This document shows, in pieces, positions 61,531-64,000 of a DNA stretch of 64,000 nt (position 1 is its first letter; each line of letters begins with the position of its first letter). Where the stretch lies: assembly GCA_003598085.1 (NCBI GenBank), contig QZKU01000145.1:1-64000 (forward strand). Reading direction: 5' to 3'. The notes beneath the pieces are model-generated. The model ran no database searches. It was not told the DNA's origin and saw only the letters and a list, made by a program, of their open reading frames with translations. The translations under genes were made by a program, and so were the position numbers. This stretch comes from Candidatus Abyssobacteria bacterium SURF_5. GTDB taxonomy: Bacteria; Abyssobacteria; SURF-5.

Positions 61531-62714
61531 GCCAAATCTCCTAAATCCCTTCTTGCCGCATATTTTGCCGCGTCATAAACCGCCTTCAGAGGTATGTTCC
61601 GATTCCGGGCAAGCGCCTTGCAATCTTCGAATTCCGGCGACACCGAAAGCGTCCGTTCCTGTCCCGTTCCGATCTTCACCCTCACCTTCCCCCATTCGGT
61701 CTCCACCTCGATCACCCGCCGGTGCAGTTTCAGCCGCGCCTCACGATGATAGCGGATGCCGAAGGTTGTGGATTCGGAAAAAATGATCTCGGCCATCGCA
61801 GCGGTTCGGGACGGCTCGCACAATATGGTGAGCAGCGTACCCGGTCGCGTCTTTTTCGACTGCGTCCCGGAAAGATAAACCTCGAGGGCTCCGTTCTCGA
61901 ACAGCCGCTCCATGAGGTATTCGAAATTTTCAGGATTCATGTCGTCTATGGTGGTGTTCATGACCACAATGTCATCCGCGGCGTACGCATCCGCCGGCTC
62001 GGCAATGAGAGCGCGCAACAGGTTCGGCCAATCCGGGAAATCATTCTTGCCGGCGCCATAACCCTGTGCGAGCACCGTCTGCGGAGGAATCGGGCCGAAG
62101 CCGGACGCCAGCGATCGCAAAAGGACCGCCCCCGTCGGCGTCGCCAACTCCGCCTGTGGTCCTCTGGAATAGATAGGTATTCCCTCGAGCAGTTTCATTG
62201 TCGCCGGAGCGGGAACCGGCAGAACGCCGTGCCTGCACTCCACGAAACCGCCGCCGACGTTCACCGGCGAGGCCTGTACCTCCTGGATCCCCAATTTGTC
62301 CAGGGCAATCAGAGTGCCGACCACGTCCACAATAGCGTCTATGGCGCCGACTTCATGAAAATGGATTTTATCCGGAGTAGTGGCATGAAGCGCCGCTTCC
62401 GTTTCGGCCAGGAACGAGAAAATCCGCTTTGCCTTCTCCACAATCGGCTCGGCAAGCGAGCTGCGATCGAGAAGGCTCTGAATCTGGTGGAGTCCGCGCT
62501 CGCCCGGCCGTTCTTCGTCCACGTGAACGAAGAAGTTGGTAGCGCTTAGATGTCGCCGCATCGTCTTCTCGGCATGCAGATGATATCCTTCAAGCGGCAC
62601 GAGCCGAAGGCCTTCGCGCAGGGCATCGAGTTCCAGACCGGCATCGATCAACGAGCCGAGAATCATGTCTCCGCTGACGCCGGAAAAACAGTCAAGGTAC
62701 AGGCAGCGGCGCAC
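61527..62714 (-). CDS. larC: Nickel-pincer cofactor cyclometallase LarC
   Basis: Protein of 395 residues that inserts nickel into the pyridinium dithiocarboxylate cofactor of lactate racemase-type enzymes, using CTP. Family marks are LDCFSGVSGDMILGSLIDAG at the N-terminus, HFHEVGAIDAIVDVVG, ELATPTGAVLL and NTTIDDMNPENFEYLMERLF. In several lactobacilli larC is split and joined by frameshifting; here it is one open frame. It lies between larB and coaD; larE and larA are not in the window. Confidence 0.94.
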   Translation of the reverse strand: MRRCLYLDCFSGVSGDMILGSLIDAGLELDALREGLRLVPLEGYHLHAEKTMRRHLSATNFFVHVDEERPGERGLHQIQSLLDRSSLAEPIVEKAKRIFSFLAETEAALHATTPDKIHFHEVGAIDAIVDVVGTLIALDKLGIQEVQASPVNVGGGFVECRHGVLPVPAPATMKLLEGIPIYSRGPQAELATPTGAVLLRSLASGFGPIPPQTVLAQGYGAGKNDFPDWPNLLRALIAEPADAYAADDIVVMNTTIDDMNPENFEYLMERLFENGALEVYLSGTQSKKTRPGTLLTILCEPSRTAAMAEIIFSESTTFGIRYHREARLKLHRRVIEVETEWGKVRVKIGTGQERTLSVSPEFEDCKALARNRNIPLKAVYDAAKYAARRDLGDLA

Positions 62715-62745
62715 GTGTTACATTCTCCGTGAGGTCACACGACCC

Positions 62746-63495
62746 CTATTTTTGCCGGGCGATAAGGCTGGCGAAGTAACCGGCGCCAAACCCGTTGTCG
62801 ATGTTCACCACCGCAACGCCGGGCGAACAGGTATTCAGCATTCCCAGGAGCGCGGCCAGCCCATCAAAACTCGCGCCGTACCCAACGCTCGTGGGAACGG
62901 CGACTACAGGGCATTCTACCAGACCGCCCACCACGCTTGCAAGCGCGCCCTCCATTCCGGCCGCCACCACCAACGCGTCCGCCTTCGCTATCTCTTTCCT
63001 GCGGTCGAAAAGCCGGTGGATGCCGGCCACGCCCACGTCGAAGATGCGCCTGACGCGGCAGCCCATCATCTCAGAGGTCAAGGCAGCCTCCTCGGCGACC
63101 GGAATGTCCGAGGTGCCCGCCGTTATGACCGTGACTGCCCCCTTTTTCCGCTTGATCGGATGCAGAATGATGGTCATCACGCGCGCGTCCTGATGGTAAA
63201 CCGCCGTGGGGTGCACCTGGCGGACCGCCTCATAGATTTCGCGCGAAACCCGTGTCGCCAGCACGTTTCCATCGCGTTCGATCATCTTCCCCGTGATCGC
63301 CACCACCTGCTCCTTGGTTTTCCTTTCGCACAAGATGACTTCCGGAAAGCCCCTTCTCAAATGGCGGTGATGGTCGAGCTTGGCGAAACCGAGGTCCTCA
63401 TACGGGAGCGACTTCAACGCGGAAACCGCCTCTTCAACGCTCACCTCGCCGCGTGACACTGCGGCAATAAGAGAGCGCAGTTTATCTGGATGCAT
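62746..63495 (-). CDS. larB: Pyridinium biscarboxylate synthase LarB
   Basis: Protein of 249 residues that carboxylates and hydrolyses nicotinic acid adenine dinucleotide to start nickel-pincer cofactor synthesis. It has the PurE-like C-terminal core: TAGTSDIPVAEEA, AGMEGALASVVGGL, VGYGASFDGLAALLGMLNTCSPGVAVVNIDNGFGAG, written here in pieces of the conserved region. GGAGAGGG precedes the ATG. It is encoded 31 bp upstream of larC on the same strand. Confidence 0.94.
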   Translation of the reverse strand: MHPDKLRSLIAAVSRGEVSVEEAVSALKSLPYEDLGFAKLDHHRHLRRGFPEVILCERKTKEQVVAITGKMIERDGNVLATRVSREIYEAVRQVHPTAVYHQDARVMTIILHPIKRKKGAVTVITAGTSDIPVAEEAALTSEMMGCRVRRIFDVGVAGIHRLFDRRKEIAKADALVVAAGMEGALASVVGGLVECPVVAVPTSVGYGASFDGLAALLGMLNTCSPGVAVVNIDNGFGAGYFASLIARQK

Positions 63496-63510
63496 GTATG
63501 GCCCTCTCCG

Positions 63511-64000
63511 TCAGATTTTCTTTTTGCTGGCTCTTTTGACGGCGGCGCCGAAGATCGGCTCCTTTTTGTACTTCTTCGACATACCGATCATCAGCAGGAT
63601 ATCCCGCCCCAGAACCTCATCTATTATAGCGCGAAGATATCCGAATGTGGAAGAGGGCAGTTTGGTGACGCTGTCGCAGTCGTCGATGAGGATCACATGC
63701 GACTTGATCAGCCGGTTCAGCAGGCCGTTCCAGTCGAACGCCTGCTTTTTCGAGAGAACCGTCACAAGCCGCTCGATCGAGAGGGAGGAAACCGGCCCGG
63801 TGAATACGCCTTGCAGCCGGTGGGCCAACGCATTGAAGAAGTGGTTGCGGCGCTGGCGGTCGTCTTCCATGACCAGCAAAGGAAACTTGTTGCGCCAGCG
63901 CTTGTTGGGGTTCTTGAAAATCTCCTCGAATTCCTCGAACAGCTCTTTCCCCTGGAAATTGGCGCTTGTCAACGCGGTATTCGCCTGCAGGAACTCCTCG
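63511..64000 (-). CDS. ATPase-like protein, 5' end outside the window
   Basis: Partial gene: the frame is open to the window edge and no ATG lies inside. The 160 visible residues include LLVMEDDRQRRNHFFNALAHRL, a Walker B-like HVILIDDCDSV and LLMIGMSKKYKK, which recall the DnaA/AAA+ core. The Walker A and any N-terminal domain would lie beyond 64000. The C-terminus is basic. It is followed 15 bp later by larB. Identity uncertain. Confidence 0.55.
   Translation of the reverse strand, partial: EEFLQANTALTSANFQGKELFEEFEEIFKNPNKRWRNKFPLLVMEDDRQRRNHFFNALAHRLQGVFTGPVSSLSIERLVTVLSKKQAFDWNGLLNRLIKSHVILIDDCDSVTKLPSSTFGYLRAIIDEVLGRDILLMIGMSKKYKKEPIFGAAVKRASKKKI

Noticed and set aside
61527-62714. Programmed frameshift in larC
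   Set aside because: The gene is one uninterrupted frame of normal full length, so no frameshift is needed.

Overview
The window looks like chromosomal DNA of an anaerobic, Gram-negative bacterium. It is GC-rich and densely coded, with no insertion sequence, phage gene, rRNA operon or CRISPR array that I could see. An LpxH-like lipid A enzyme and GlnE point to a diderm. A large heterodisulfide-reductase (Hdr) operon, a Re-citrate-synthase-like DRE-TIM enzyme, acyl-CoA enzymes and several sigma-54 promoters suggest a Desulfobacterota-like or uncultivated lineage with sulfate-reducer or syntroph-type energy metabolism. The lineage is an inference from gene content only.

Layout. 0-11 kb: secA, a transglutaminase-like protein, an ABC-2-like membrane protein and tRNA-Val on the plus strand. 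An orphan hisF, an acyl-CoA dehydrogenase, an aminotransferase and an M50 protease follow on the minus strand. 11-15 kb: a candidate sigma-54-driven small RNA (minus), a possible 37-aa peptide, a xylulokinase and the Re-citrate-synthase-like gene. 15-19 kb (minus): lpxH-like gene and glnE. 19-28 kb (plus): an ABC exporter with a TPR protein, then yggS, pheS, pheT, a zapB-like gene, zapA and an MBL-fold hydrolase. 28.5-38.3 kb (plus): a tightly packed set of a ketosynthase-like protein lacking both catalytic histidines, three sensor kinase-type proteins (one lacking its phospho-acceptor histidine) and an RND/MMPL exporter. 38.4-42.5 kb: a MalK-type ATPase, a membrane protein, a crotonase lacking both catalytic glutamates, a radical SAM protein and a small zinc-ribbon protein.

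43-59.3 kb is the most distinctive region and reads as one regulated module. On the minus strand a NifX-like/DUF1847 fusion and a single-domain response regulator lie behind a sigma-54 promoter (44622-44637). Divergently, a second sigma-54 promoter (44930-44945) precedes nine genes: an HdrD-like protein, an HdrA carrying an inserted GltD-type NAD(P)H domain, MvhD-like, FrhB/FdhB-like, a tandem double HdrA, HdrC, HdrB, a PAS histidine kinase and a receiver protein. A convergent gene encodes a PAS-AAA+-Fis sigma-54 activator with its own sigma-54-type promoter (59321-59336). The kinase and the activator share a cysteine-rich PAS signature. I infer a redox- or ligand-sensing circuit controlling a flavin-based electron-bifurcating Hdr complex that may couple NAD(P)H, ferredoxin and a disulfide or other acceptor.

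59.6-64 kb (minus): an NCS2/AzgA-type purine permease, coaD, larC and larB (nickel-pincer cofactor), and an ATPase-like gene running off the window edge.
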